The position numbers and the translations under genes were made by a program. The notes under the pieces are model-generated. The model made no database searches. It worked only from the letters and a program-made list of their open reading frames with translations, and was not told where the DNA came from. From Semisulcospira habei (lineage: Eukaryota > Mollusca > Gastropoda > Semisulcospiridae), in NCBI GenBank assembly GCA_036245525.1, contig BTPG01000004.1:157860559-157924558 (forward strand): 64,000 nucleotides of DNA, read 5' to 3'. Below, piece after piece: positions 11,660 through 23,662 of this stretch (positions within the stretch are counted from its first letter, which is position 1; each line of letters opens with the position of its first letter).

Positions 11660-11868
11660 CATTCAGCCCGACGGTCGTATTTCCCAAATTTTGGAGGCGT
11701 CATTTAATGGCTATGCACCAGTTGCAGGAGATGGATCGACCATGATAATTCAAGGGCAGTGCCAGATTAGCTTGGCGCCTAAAGGCGCCAAGCTAATCTG
11801 GCACTACCCTTGAATTGTCATGGTCGACCCATCTCCTGATGTAGTGCGTTACGGCTGAGTGGGTTAAA
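11660..11868. repeat. Family B hairpin element, full length
   Basis: Begins CATTCAGCCCGACGGTCGTA and ends GCTGAGTGGGTTAAAG. The centre is TTGGCGCCTAAAGGCGCCAA. One outer arm carries TTTTGGAGGCGTCATTTAAT, the other the alternative TGATGTAGTGCGTTACGGCT, showing two outer-arm types in the family. Confidence 0.8.
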
Positions 11869-11875
11869 GACCATC

Positions 11876-12150
11876 ATTTAGGTGGCTGTAACATGTGACT
11901 GTGGCTGTTGCTGTGGCTGTAACATGTGACTGTGGCTGTTGCTGTGGCTGTAGCATGTGACTGTGGCTGTTGCCGTGGCTGTAGCTGTGACTGGCTGTTG
12001 CTGTGGCTGTAGCTGTGACTGTGGCTGTTGCTGTGGCTGTAGCTGTGACTGTGGCTGTTGCTGTGGATGTAGCTGTGACTGTGGCTGTGGCTGTTGCTGT
12101 GGATGTGGCTGTAGCTGTAGCTGTGAGTGTTGCTTTAGCTGTAGCTGTAT
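11876..12150. repeat. CTG-rich tandem repeat
   Basis: Tandem TGTGGCTGTTGC / TGTGGCTGTAGC units with AACATGTGAC interruptions. Low complexity; the Cys/Gly and Thr/Ala ORFs are artefacts of composition. Confidence 0.9.
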
Positions 12151-12329
12151 CCACCTGAATGGTAATCTTTAAAAACAGGTGACACTTGTACTTCTCCAAA
12201 TTTCTCTTAATAGAGCGCCTGTATTGTACGATCAATAGTTTTCTCGCAAAAGAGGTCGTTAGTCAAAACAGGTTTATCTGTATGTTCATCCTTAAAAACT
12301 AATGTTTGAGTTCGCTTAGGTCACTCTGA

Positions 12330-12695
12330 GGTAGTCTAGTTCATCGTCTGCGAAGCATTACACCACAAGGTCACCAACAACGGTCAACGACAGCAGTGAC
12401 AACCGTCAACAACAGCAACAACAGTCACCCACAACAACAGAAAAGCCGGTCACCACCAACATCAAGGACGACAACACTGACCCCTACCATTGCAGCGGAA
12501 AACACCAAAAACAGCGACACCCCTGCCAGCTTTGCGGACGAAACGATCTGTCCGGCGACTCTGAGCGATTACGAAGCTGTGATCAACATAGACCGCAACG
12601 TCTACAGCGGGCTGGACTACCTGTCGTCTCTGTACAAAGACATCGTGCAGACTCCCGGCGTGTCTCCCTACCTGTATAAGAAAGTGGACCGAGTG
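12330..12695 (+). CDS. Host gene exon, NAT16/histidine N-acetyltransferase-like, N-terminal part
   Basis: An open frame without an ATG runs from 12330 and encodes a low-complexity Asn/Gln/Thr-rich stretch, then ICPATLSDYEAVINIDRNVY and a segment ending LYKKVDRV. The ATLxDYxxVxxIxRxxYxGLDYL pattern matches the start of the GNAT-like domain in animal NAT16/histidine N-acetyltransferase homologues (family knowledge). A splice donor GTGAGA follows codon GTG at 12696, in phase 0. The next exon at 14222 continues with VGFMAVSFVDGG, the strand where homologues carry their acetyl-CoA-domain beta strands. The first ATG must lie in an upstream exon; an acceptor near 12340-12355 is possible but not resolved. 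Exact exon start is uncertain. Confidence 0.7.
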
Positions 12696-12837
12696 GTGAG
12701 AGAGCAAAAGGTCTTCGAGCCGAAGTAGGCTTTGGTGGCCCTCGCACGACTGTACGCGGGCCAACCGAAACCTACTTTTGCTTGAGGACATTTTGCTTGC
12801 TCGTATGTGAATATTTGTGAAGAGTTTTTAGTATGAA

Positions 12838-13048
12838 GGTTTATTTTATTTTTATTTTATTATTATTATTTATTTTATTTTATTTTATTTTATTTTTTAT
12901 TTTTTTATTTTTTATTTTGTTATATTTATTTTGTATTTATTTATTTATTTATTTTTATTTTATTTATTTATTTTTATTTTTTTTTTATTTTTTTTTATTT
13001 TTATTATTTATTTATTTTTATTTTATTTTATTTTTTTTTTTTTTTTTT
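12838..13048. repeat. T-rich TTTA simple repeat in host intron
   Basis: About 210 bp of T/A-only sequence ((TTTTA)n, (TTTA)n), then a T run and a short G run. The Phe/Ile/Leu-only ORFs here are composition artefacts. Confidence 0.95.
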
Positions 13049-13897
13049 GGGGGGATTCTTTGCATTGTACATGTTTGGTAATCACCTTTTGTATCTGGAT
13101 GATTTATTTTCTTTCGCCTCATTTCGGCGTAAACTTCCTCTAATGACATCCGAGGTCTAAGCACGGTTTCTGTAAATCAGTAGACTACGGAACGTTGACA
13201 TTGAATTTTGATGTAGGGACAAGCCTCGCAGGGCCACTGCCACTGAAATGCCGGCACTACAGTCGCACTAATTACGGCGATAGTACTTCAATTTCAAGTT
13301 CATAATAAAGCTTCCGGAATGACTTCTTTAAGGTTCATAGGGTCCCAGCCCGTCACTAAGCACAATGTCTACGCTGCACAAGCTCTCCTAACGATGGTTA
13401 TTACCGTTGAAAGAACGTATGCATTCGGTTTTGTTTTTTTTTTTTCTTTTTTTTTTTTTTTTCCTTACAAAATAGTCCCTGTTTCTGCGTCCTTCAAGCC
13501 AAGTGCGTGTTTGAAGGGTTACAAACAACCACGGATTTGGAAATGCCAGCCATTTTTACAACCAACAGTTAAACTGGGACTGGCTTGCGCTCGGGCGTTT
13601 TGACGATTTAACGTCACACTAAATGCAGCCTCATGTCATCACATGTGTTGTTACGATCTTTAAACGATAATAACGTGTGTTGGGAGAGCTTGGGTGGGGT
13701 AGACATTGTGTCTAGTGAAGGCCTGGAACCCTAGGGAACTAAAAGAAACCATTTCTATAGTTTTTATTTTTAATGGATTACAAGTGGATTTAGAGTGCTA
13801 TCATGTACAGTCGTCACGGTTACCGCGGTCCTGCCTGTCGTCTCCTGCTGTTGTTGCTGTGGTCCAGGGTGCCTCAGGTGGTAGAGTAGATACGGTT

Positions 13898-14116
13898 AAC
13901 CCTTTTAGCCCCAAGGTCCCATTTCTCAATTTTTTTCAGGTGTTGCCTAATGACTATGTACCAGCTGCAGGGGATTGATTACCATGTTAATTCAAGGGTA
14001 GAGTCAGATTAGTTTAGCGCCTTCAGGCGCAATAGCTAATCTGGCACTACCCTATAATAATCATGGTCAATCAATCTCAGAGTCCTGCTGTATGGACTCG
14101 GGGCTAAATGGGTTAA
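13898..14116. repeat. Family B hairpin element in host intron
   Basis: Starts AACCCTTTTAGCCCCAAGGT and ends CTCGGGGCTAAATGGGTTAA, so both outer termini are clear. Inner arms pair through ATTCAAGGGTAGAGTCAGAT and CTAATCTGGCACTACCCTAT around a GCGCCTTCAGGCGC centre. It lies within the intron between the two NAT16-like exons. Confidence 0.8.
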
Positions 14117-14221
14117 ACTTTGTACAGACCCCAATTCGACGTCCCGTCTTTGAAATCTTTGGACAAAGGGAAACAAGTCTGTACACACCCCAGTTCCAAC
14201 CCTTTTCGTCTGTTCGTGTAG

Positions 14222-14455
14222 GTGGGCTTCATGGCGGTCAGCTTTGTGGACGGAGGCCAGACCCTAGTGACGTCATCAGGCCGGATAGTGCCCGACTGTC
14301 GCGCTGGCGGTATGTTCAGTCGCTTTCAAAGGCGCGTCTTCCAAGAGTACCGATCATCACGTGACCTCAGGCACGTGTCTTTCACCACCGACAACATCAA
14401 CATGGCCTCCAAGGGACACAAGATACTGAGGATGTACACAATCATAGAAGAAAGG
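14222..14455 (+). CDS. Host gene exon, NAT16/histidine N-acetyltransferase-like, acetyltransferase core
   Basis: The exon follows an acceptor (TTCGTGTAG at 14213-14221) and ends before a donor GTGAGG at 14456, both phase 0. It encodes VGFMAVSFVDGGQTLVTSSG, then GRIVPDCRAGGMFSRFQRRV, and ends YTIIEER. The LVxSGRIVPxxRxGG pattern corresponds to the acetyl-CoA-binding strand and loop of GNAT folds, and the whole joins in frame to exon 12330-12695. This is conserved in animal NAT16-like proteins, which N-acetylate histidine in some fishes; substrate here is unknown. The remaining 3' exons were not recognised before the Polinton at 17313. The intron holds a family B hairpin and T-rich repeats. Confidence 0.7.
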
Positions 14456-17312
14456 GTGAGGCTTGACCCGTGCTGTTAGCAGGAGTACTCTCCAGATAGA
14501 CCGGCCCACTCATGGAGTACACCACAAGTATACTCCAGGCTATTCCAATGAAAGTCTAAGGTGTACTCCCCGAGTGAGTCTATATTAAAGATTCAAGATG
14601 ACTTTATTGTTGCTGTGGTAGAAAATAATAATAGTAATAATAATAATAATAATAATACTGTTTATTGCCATTTGCCTTCAGAACATAAAGCATAGGAATG
14701 TGTGTTGGTGTCGTTACAATTACAAACATCACAGTCAGCAACACAAGTAATACTCTGTCACACAATTCAATGCTCTACACACACTGTCAAAACTTTAAAA
14801 CTGAACAACTAATCTCACAAATCAATACGTACCCATTCACACACCCACGCTCATCTCTCTCTCTCACACACACGTAACACACACGCCTATTAATCTAAGA
14901 AGTCTAAGTTAATTAAAAGTATATCGTTTAAAATGAAAACAGAATATCATAGAATAAATGTGTCACTAATTAGTGATCACAGTCGTGTGTAAAACTAGTT
15001 AATATATATCGTAAGACTAGGTTAATACTGATATGCACTATTCTCTTCAACCGTCAGGGGCGCGCCCTGCCGGGGAGGAGACTCATGGAGTCAACTGGAC
15101 CAAAAGCACCAGCAACCAGAGGGATAGCACAGGGATTTGCGAGGTGCTCTGTAGGCCGGCCACACAATTCCATAACCATACGCACACTCACTCAGTCATT
15201 CCCAAAAAACATCAGTCCTCGGCAATGAAACTCTATGATCGGCCCACAGAGCACATCATCGCACGCTTATAATACTGAAAGGGCTCGGACAGCACTAGGG
15301 TAAAAACTGTTGCTAAAACGGTTTGTCCGTGCTTTGAGAGCAGAGTAGCGGCGACCAGACGGAAGCAGGTTAATCCTACATAGCAAAAATTGTATTGCCA
15401 GCGCAGGTGCTGCTCACATTCACTCACTCGCTCATTCCACAAATTACAAAAACAGAGCTACAAAATGGACAATGACTCGGGACGGGTGAAGCCCGTCGCC
15501 AAAGCATCTAATGGCCGGCGCCAGTGGCCTCATCCCGACCCGAACCTCCCATGAAGAGTACACCTGCAAATGGTACGGGAATTTACTCCTCCGCCACAAA
15601 AAAGTTGAATTAAAGTAATGAATTAAATTAAACCCGCTTAACCAAAGCATAAATTATACTTTTTTTTATTCCTAGGACCGCTGCTTTTGGCCTTTTCGGC
15701 CTTGGTGCTTTTGGTCACTCCGCGCGTCCATTATAAGTTTGCGGTACTTTGAGCCGCCCCCTCAGAAACTATAGGAAACAGATACTTACTATATCCACAC
15801 TGAAATTCTCCGATGGCTTCGGCTTGGCCGTGTTGCCACTAGCCGCGGCCGATGTAAATAAGTTTCTACCAAAGCCCTTGTGCTGTCGCTCAGATGGAAA
15901 TTAAAAATACAGATTTAACGTACTAAATTAATATATAAATAAAGTTGAAATAAGTAATGATATTTTTTTTACACGGTGAGTGCGACATGATTCGCACAGT
16001 TGATTTAAAACAGTGATGCAGCAGGTCTGAACAGGACCCCGGCCAAATAGTAAACAGCATAGAGATAAGGGAAAATTAAAAATACAGGGTCAAAGTAATA
16101 AACAACAGGAAAAAAAATGAGTTAGAGTAACGAATTAAATTAAACCCGCTCTCAGAATCCTGACCCAGTCAAATTGCTAATAATTATTTGCGTGGCTGCA
16201 GGCCGCGCGGCCTCAATACTGCCGGCTATATAATCCCTTAACCCACCACACTCTAATATACGCCTCGTTTTCAATATTTTAGCATTTGAAGTTAATTCAT
16301 TTACCCATGCTTCAGTTATCAATCCATTTACACAACATTATAGCTTCCTTTTAACCTTGTTTTAAACAAAATACTCTCAATAAAATAGCACATACTACTA
16401 AATATATGTTTAACTCCTAATTGTTAATACCTTTACATCTATTTAATTATGTCTCTTACCAAACTCTCTCTGTACGGCCCAGGCCCCTTTTAACCTTGTT
16501 TTAATAAAGACCTTATAAATAAAATAGTGTACATAATCTTAATCATTTTTTTTTTACATAACTAAAAGGACTGTTGGTACTTTGGTGAATGGTCGGCGGC
16601 CTTGGTGCCCCCGCACCAACGGCATAGCAATGCTGGATCGCCGCCCGGCTTTGGTCATACCAATGCTGGATCGGGCCGCTCGGCTTTGGTCAGTCCTGCT
16701 GGCTACCGCCCTCCCTACTGTGACAACCTCCCGGCCCACCCCGCATTGCCCCTCCCATGCTCCCGCCGCCCCTCCCCCACCCCCTACAACACCAAGTTAA
16801 ACCTGCTAGTCCCCCATACATTTTTAAATGTCTAGTCAACTCTCGGCTGGACAGTAAGCTGCAAACCGCCACCACTGAGCCAACGGGTGAACATTCGTAC
16901 CGCCGGCTAAACTTTTGAGTGCTGGAGTGAGCGTCCTTTACTTTGCGCGCCGACCAACTCATTGGGAAGGTAAATGAGCTTCTTTTTTTTTTTACATTGC
17001 TGAGTCCAAAACTGAACTTACGTTTTGCATTTCACATGTTTGGGCTGTTAAATCAGTCTGCCATAGTTTTGCAAGCTTCTATTCAGTCTTTGCAATGGCG
17101 GGATCAATTTCAGGTCAGTCACAGTTACGTGCTACCGGACTGAATACAGAATAGTGATGAGCACTGATTCCAGGGTTTGCAAGTCACACGAGTTAAACAA
17201 AAACTGTCAGTGACCGTGTAATAGCTTTAGTAGTTTGCCCTAGCATTTCAGTTGCGCAAAAGACAGTAAACGGATGTGTTTTATTGCCAGGAGCCGTCAA
17301 ATACAAGGAAAG
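14456..17312. other. Non-coding or unrecognised; retroelement-like remnants
   Basis: No gene supported. 14583-14660 (CAAGATGACTTTATTG, then (AAT)n) resembles the 3' end of a minus-strand retroelement. 15030-15650 is repeat-like. GAATTAAATTAAACCCGCT occurs at both 15621 and 16133. 16575-16800 is a GC-rich island (GGCGGCCTTGGTGCCCCC). The following exons of the NAT16-like gene, if collinear, were not found here. Confidence 0.4.
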
Positions 17313-17547
17313 AGAGAGAGAACAATAGAGTCCCGATAGACAATGAATTCAATAGAGCCGCATCAGTCATTAATTTACATCATTTTTTAATATCAAAATT
17401 TTGACCCCAATTTTACCCCCGTTAATTCTGAATCAACCCTTTGATTTTAAAAAACTGACAAGCATGACTGATGCGGCCTTATTGATCTGATTATCTTTCG
17501 GGACTCTATTGTTCTCTCTCTATAACTATTGTCTCTGCCAATACCTT
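17313..17547 (+). repeat. Left terminal inverted repeat, internally palindromic
   Basis: Matches the reverse complement of 33398-33632 with few differences. Within it 17313-17370 and 17464-17521 pair as an inverted repeat (58-bp arms, seven mismatches) around a 93-base AT-rich loop. The repeat therefore can fold as a hairpin. A 26-bp extension beyond the second arm (ATAACTATTGTCTCTG onward) is also shared with the right end. Confidence 0.9.
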
Positions 17548-19612
<2,065 letters not shown>

Positions 19613-19682
19613 AAAATAGATAATATATTTACTGTGGTAGCAGTAATATTTTTTCATTTATTCTTTTGTTTGTCTAATAAAA
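19613..19682 (+). promoter_or_regulatory. Leader sequence duplicated upstream of two Polinton genes
   Basis: GATAATATATTTACTGTGGT, TTTTTTCATTTATTCTTTTG and AATAAAAATGAC(A)GAC here parallel 20084-20158 upstream of PolB, including the first codons (ATG-ACA-GAC versus ATG-ACG-GAC). A shared early-promoter or leader is a reasonable inference. Confidence 0.5.
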
Positions 19683-20059
19683 ATGACAGACGGACAAACC
19701 CAAGTGTTTGATGTTACACACTGCTTCAAAGATGTTATGCACTTTACTGACTTAAAATCACATGTGTTTGGACCCAGCTTTAAACTCTCAACACCGTCAA
19801 TAAGGATATACACGACATATAATGTTACTTTGAATATTCAGATGGATTACCAGGTTATGATTATGAGACTGTTGATCTTAAGACAAATGCTTTTAAAGTT
19901 TATAATGCTAACAGTGGCCACTTGCGTTGGTTTGAGGTATTGTGTAATGACATATTTGTTCAATTAAGAAAACTACATTGTTACATTGAAAGTGTTACAT
20001 TTAATAAAGTGATATTACACCTGCAGGACAAGACTTCAAGACAAACACCACGAAAGTAG
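19683..20059 (+). pseudogene. Small gene upstream of PolB, frameshifted
   Basis: An ATG in the AATAAAAATG context opens a frame beginning MTDGQTQVFDVTHCFKD that runs for 94 codons. From about 19823 another frame is open to a TAG at 20057-20059 and reads like a natural acidic/polar protein (EYSDGLPGYDYETVD, then HLRWFEVLCNDIFVQLRKLH), whereas the first frame becomes an unlikely hydrophobic run there. So one indel near 19815-19825 probably broke a gene of roughly 125 codons. I do not recognise the protein. It is transcriptionally in line with PolB, about 95 bp downstream, and shares its leader sequence. Confidence 0.5.
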
Positions 20060-20083
20060 TTGACTTGTTTATCATAACTACCG

Positions 20084-20155
20084 ATAATACAGTATTACAT
20101 ATGGTGTGACAGTGATAATTTTTTTTTCATTTATTATTTTGACGGACAAATAAAA
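20084..20155 (+). promoter_or_regulatory. PolB leader / putative promoter
   Basis: AT-rich tract with TTTTTTTTTCATTTATTATT and the start context CAAATAAAAATG. It is similar to the leader at 19613-19682 and to the start contexts of several other genes in the element. Confidence 0.45.
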
Positions 20156-23100
20156 ATGACGGACAATGCTCAAAGCCCTGACCCATCAAACCCTGGCTCA
20201 TCTGGTTTAAGAAACGTGTTTCACACAACAAACTTACCCATATCCAATACTAATAATGTTTACAAATCAATAGAAAACTCTTTTTCTGTCATACAACAAA
20301 ATCTTCTCACAGGCAGTGTTAAGATTCAGATTGTTGCTAAAATAGAATTCACTAGAGTGGACGGTGAGATAATTGTATCATATATATCAACAAGACAACA
20401 CACTGTTAACACAAGAAGAGAATTGGAAAACGTGTTTAGAGACAGACTATTACCAGACTTTCTACAGGCAATTGACAGTGCAAAAATGAAGGGGTCTGGC
20501 TGGCACGAAGGACATGTACATGAACTGCAACTAAAGCAGTCTAGGTATCATCCCATATTAGGTAAAGCATGGTTGCCACTGCCAACAGAAGTAGTAAACA
20601 AAAAGGCTGTCGTCAACATACAGAACAATGACAACTATTGTTTCATGTGGTGTGTGCTTGCTAAACTACACTTTGTAAAAATAAAACCTGAACGTGTTTC
20701 TAACTACACCAAATTTGTAAAGGAACTCGATTTTAGTGGCATTGAGTTCCCTGTTAAAATAGAGGACATAGATTTGTTTGAAAAATTAAATCCTGGCATA
20801 TCTGTGAATGTGTTTGTGTGGGATAATGAATCTGAGAACAAGTTGCAACCAATTAGAGTATCACCACTGGCACCAACCTATGGGCAGTCAGAAGATAAAC
20901 ATGTTGACATGTTGCTAATCGGAGATGACAATAACTTTCACTACACAATTATTAGGAATATGTCACGTCTAATTCATAATCATACAACAAAACACAAGGG
21001 CAAACAGGAATTTTGTAATAGATGTTTACAGAGGTTTTCTTCTATTGCAGTGGCACATAAACACGTCCTGCATTGTAGGTCAGCTGATGACATACAAACT
21101 GTACTTAAGTATCCAGAGCCTGGTAGTCAAGTGTATTTTAAGAACTATGGGAATCAGCAAAAGCTGCCGTTTGTAGTGTATGCAGATTTTGAATCACTGG
21201 TTGTTCCGTATGAAGGTCATGTTCCAGAGTCATTACCAAAGACTATAAAGTTGAGTGACCAAGTGGTGTGTTCTTTTGGATACATTATTGTTAGGTCAGA
21301 CGGTCTTCATTCAGAACCTGTTATCTACAAAGGTGAAAATGCAGCATGTTTGTTTTTAACAGAAATGAGACATCTGTATAGTCAGATAGTACAGTATCTC
21401 ACAACAAGCCAGATGCCTTTGATGATGACAGAAGAAGACAAATTAAAATTTGATACAGCTGAGACGTGTTGGATTTGTGAACAACCTTTAGGTGGTGATA
21501 AAGTTCGTGACCACGACCACATAACTGGGCGTTACAGAGGAGCTGCACATAACAATTGTAACTTATTATTAAAAACAGATCCCAAGACATACAAGTTACC
21601 AATCTTTTTCCACAATCTCAAAGGATATGATTCACACATTATCATGCAGGCTGTAGATGAGTCGTACAAAAACATAAGTTGTATTGCCCAGACAACTGAG
21701 AAATACTTGACTTTTAGGTTAGATAAATTAGCATTTTATGACTCCATGCAACATTTGTCTTTAGGATTGGCTAGTCTGGCAGAAGGACTGACTGAGTATC
21801 CAATAACGAGTAAATATTTTGAGCCAGACTTAATTAAGAAAGGTGTGTATCCGTATGAGTACATCAGTGAGTGGGTTGTGTTTGAGGAAACAAGACTGCC
21901 ACCAAAAGAGAAATTTTATTCCACACTAACTGGAAAAGGCATTTCTGACTCTGAATACCAGCATGCACTTGATGCGTGGGGGAAGTTGGGGTGTCAGACA
22001 ATTGGTGACTATCACGATCAGTACTTGAAAGCTGACGTTTGTTTGCTAGCAGACGTATTTGAAAGTTACCGTGAAAAGGGGTTGTTACACTACAGACTTG
22101 ACCCCGCTTGTTACATAACTAGTCCTGGCATGACATGGGATGCATTTTTGAAATCCAGTAAGATATCTATAGACCTGTTGTCTGATCGTACGATGGGTGA
22201 AATGGTGGAACGTGGATTGAGGGGTGGCATTAGTATTGCAGCGAACAATTACGCCAAGGCCAACAACAAATATCTGGACGGTCATGGTGACCTTGGCCGG
22301 GGGTTTGACCCCTCAAGCCCGGGGTCAAGGTCATTCATTACGTACCTTGACGCTAATAACCTTTATGGCTGGGCAATGTGTGAATTATTGCCCTTGAAAA
22401 ACTTTTGTCTGCATGATTTGTCACAGTATGATGTAACAGAGTCAGGGTTAACTAACAATATTATGAATCTTGACCGAAACGACGCAAAGGGTTGGATCTT
22501 TGAAGTCGACCTGGAGTACCCACACCATCTACATGATTACCACAATGATTATCCCTTAGCAGTTGAGAAAATGAGTATGACGGGGAAAAAAGAAGACACC
22601 AAACTTGTACCGAATCTGAATGATAAATTCAATTACGTTTGTCACTACCGCTTGTTGCAGTTTTACATCAGACATGGGTTAGTACTAAAGAAAGTTCACA
22701 GAGGAATTCAATTTGATCAGAGTGCTTTCATGAAAGATTACATAATGAAGAACACAACCCTTCGAGCCAGAGACGGCAACACTGCATTTGACAAAGACTT
22801 CTTTAAGCTTATGAACAATGCCTGTTTTGGCAAGACAATGGAAAATCCTCATCACAGAAAAGATGTGAGACTGGTCACAACTGAATTGGGTGCAATTAAA
22901 CTTACAGGCAAGCCACAGTACACAGGGTACAAAGAGTTTCATTCATCATTGTATGCTGTGTCACTCAAAAAAAAGATTGTCAAACTGGACAAGCCAGTAT
23001 TCATTGGTATGGCAATTCTTGAGTTGTCAAAACTGTTGATGCTTGAATTTTATTATGATTACTTCAAACCAAAGTATCCTGAGTGTCGTCTGTTATACAC

Positions 23101-23662
23101 TGACACTGACTCTATGATCATTGATGTGTGTACTGAAGACTTTTATGAAGACATGAAAACAGAGTTACACATGTATGACACATCTGACTATCCTAAAGAT
23201 CATCCACTGTACAGCACACAAAACAAGAAAGTGCCTGGGAAGTTTAAAGATGAACTAAATGGTGTGCCAATAGTTGAGTATGTTGGACTGAGATCAAAAA
23301 TGTATTCTATACTACACCAGAAGGGAAGTCAGTCCAAAGCCAAAGGAATTAAAAAAACAGCAATAAAAAATAAAGACATACGTCATGAACATTACAAGCA
23401 AGTGTTAGATGGTGCATTAATGCCTGATTATCCAAACAAGTTACTGAGATCAAATAAACATAATCTTGAAATGATCCAAACACATAAGAAATCACTGGCA
23501 GTTGGGGACACGAAAAGAGTGTTTCACACTAAGGAAAAAGCTTATGCACCTGGACATTACAGGCTCAAGTTATCTGAAGAAATAGCTGATGAACTGGTTG
23601 ATGAATTAATTGACGACTTAGTTACTGAAATGAGTAACGGTGTCTGGGGGAATAATCTGTAA
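20156..23662 (+). CDS. Polinton protein-primed family B DNA polymerase
   Basis: 1168 residues, full length and open. It replicates the element from its ends using a protein primer (family knowledge). Residues 287-307 hold a Cys-X2-Cys...His-X4-His-like finger (CNRCLQRF...HKHVLHC). ExoI is YADFES (D344, E346). C438-C441 with DHDHITGR forms a second metal-binding region, ExoII is HNLKGYDSH (N487, D492) and ExoIII is YLKADVCLLAD (about 623-632). Polymerase motif A is YLDANNLYGW (D732), motif B MNNACFGKTMEN (886-897) and motif C YTDTDS (D983, D985). The N-terminal third, with NIQNNDNYCFMWCVLAKLHF, is typical of animal Polinton/adintovirus polymerases; its role is unknown. The start is chosen at the ATG in AATAAAAATG. 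A GC-rich, partly palindromic piece (about 22282-22335) sits just before motif A. The 3' end meets the integrase reading in the opposite direction. Confidence 0.95.
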   Translation: MTDNAQSPDPSNPGSSGLRNVFHTTNLPISNTNNVYKSIENSFSVIQQNLLTGSVKIQIVAKIEFTRVDGEIIVSYISTRQHTVNTRRELENVFRDRLLPDFLQAIDSAKMKGSGWHEGHVHELQLKQSRYHPILGKAWLPLPTEVVNKKAVVNIQNNDNYCFMWCVLAKLHFVKIKPERVSNYTKFVKELDFSGIEFPVKIEDIDLFEKLNPGISVNVFVWDNESENKLQPIRVSPLAPTYGQSEDKHVDMLLIGDDNNFHYTIIRNMSRLIHNHTTKHKGKQEFCNRCLQRFSSIAVAHKHVLHCRSADDIQTVLKYPEPGSQVYFKNYGNQQKLPFVVYADFESLVVPYEGHVPESLPKTIKLSDQVVCSFGYIIVRSDGLHSEPVIYKGENAACLFLTEMRHLYSQIVQYLTTSQMPLMMTEEDKLKFDTAETCWICEQPLGGDKVRDHDHITGRYRGAAHNNCNLLLKTDPKTYKLPIFFHNLKGYDSHIIMQAVDESYKNISCIAQTTEKYLTFRLDKLAFYDSMQHLSLGLASLAEGLTEYPITSKYFEPDLIKKGVYPYEYISEWVVFEETRLPPKEKFYSTLTGKGISDSEYQHALDAWGKLGCQTIGDYHDQYLKADVCLLADVFESYREKGLLHYRLDPACYITSPGMTWDAFLKSSKISIDLLSDRTMGEMVERGLRGGISIAANNYAKANNKYLDGHGDLGRGFDPSSPGSRSFITYLDANNLYGWAMCELLPLKNFCLHDLSQYDVTESGLTNNIMNLDRNDAKGWIFEVDLEYPHHLHDYHNDYPLAVEKMSMTGKKEDTKLVPNLNDKFNYVCHYRLLQFYIRHGLVLKKVHRGIQFDQSAFMKDYIMKNTTLRARDGNTAFDKDFFKLMNNACFGKTMENPHHRKDVRLVTTELGAIKLTGKPQYTGYKEFHSSLYAVSLKKKIVKLDKPVFIGMAILELSKLLMLEFYYDYFKPKYPECRLLYTDTDSMIIDVCTEDFYEDMKTELHMYDTSDYPKDHPLYSTQNKKVPGKFKDELNGVPIVEYVGLRSKMYSILHQKGSQSKAKGIKKTAIKNKDIRHEHYKQVLDGALMPDYPNKLLRSNKHNLEMIQTHKKSLAVGDTKRVFHTKEKAYAPGHYRLKLSEEIADELVDELIDDLVTEMSNGVWGNNL

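Noticed and set aside
12833..13143. Hydrophobic Phe/Leu/Tyr ORFs
   Set aside because: T-rich simple sequence in an intron.
17313..17521. Reading the Polinton ends as two independent MITE insertions
   Set aside because: Terminal homology runs 26 bp beyond the palindrome on both sides, the copies are in inverted orientation, and GAAAG flanks the whole unit. The MITE option is kept only as a test in the findings.
21399..22942. Minus-strand ORFs inside PolB
   Set aside because: Shadows of the well-supported polymerase frame.
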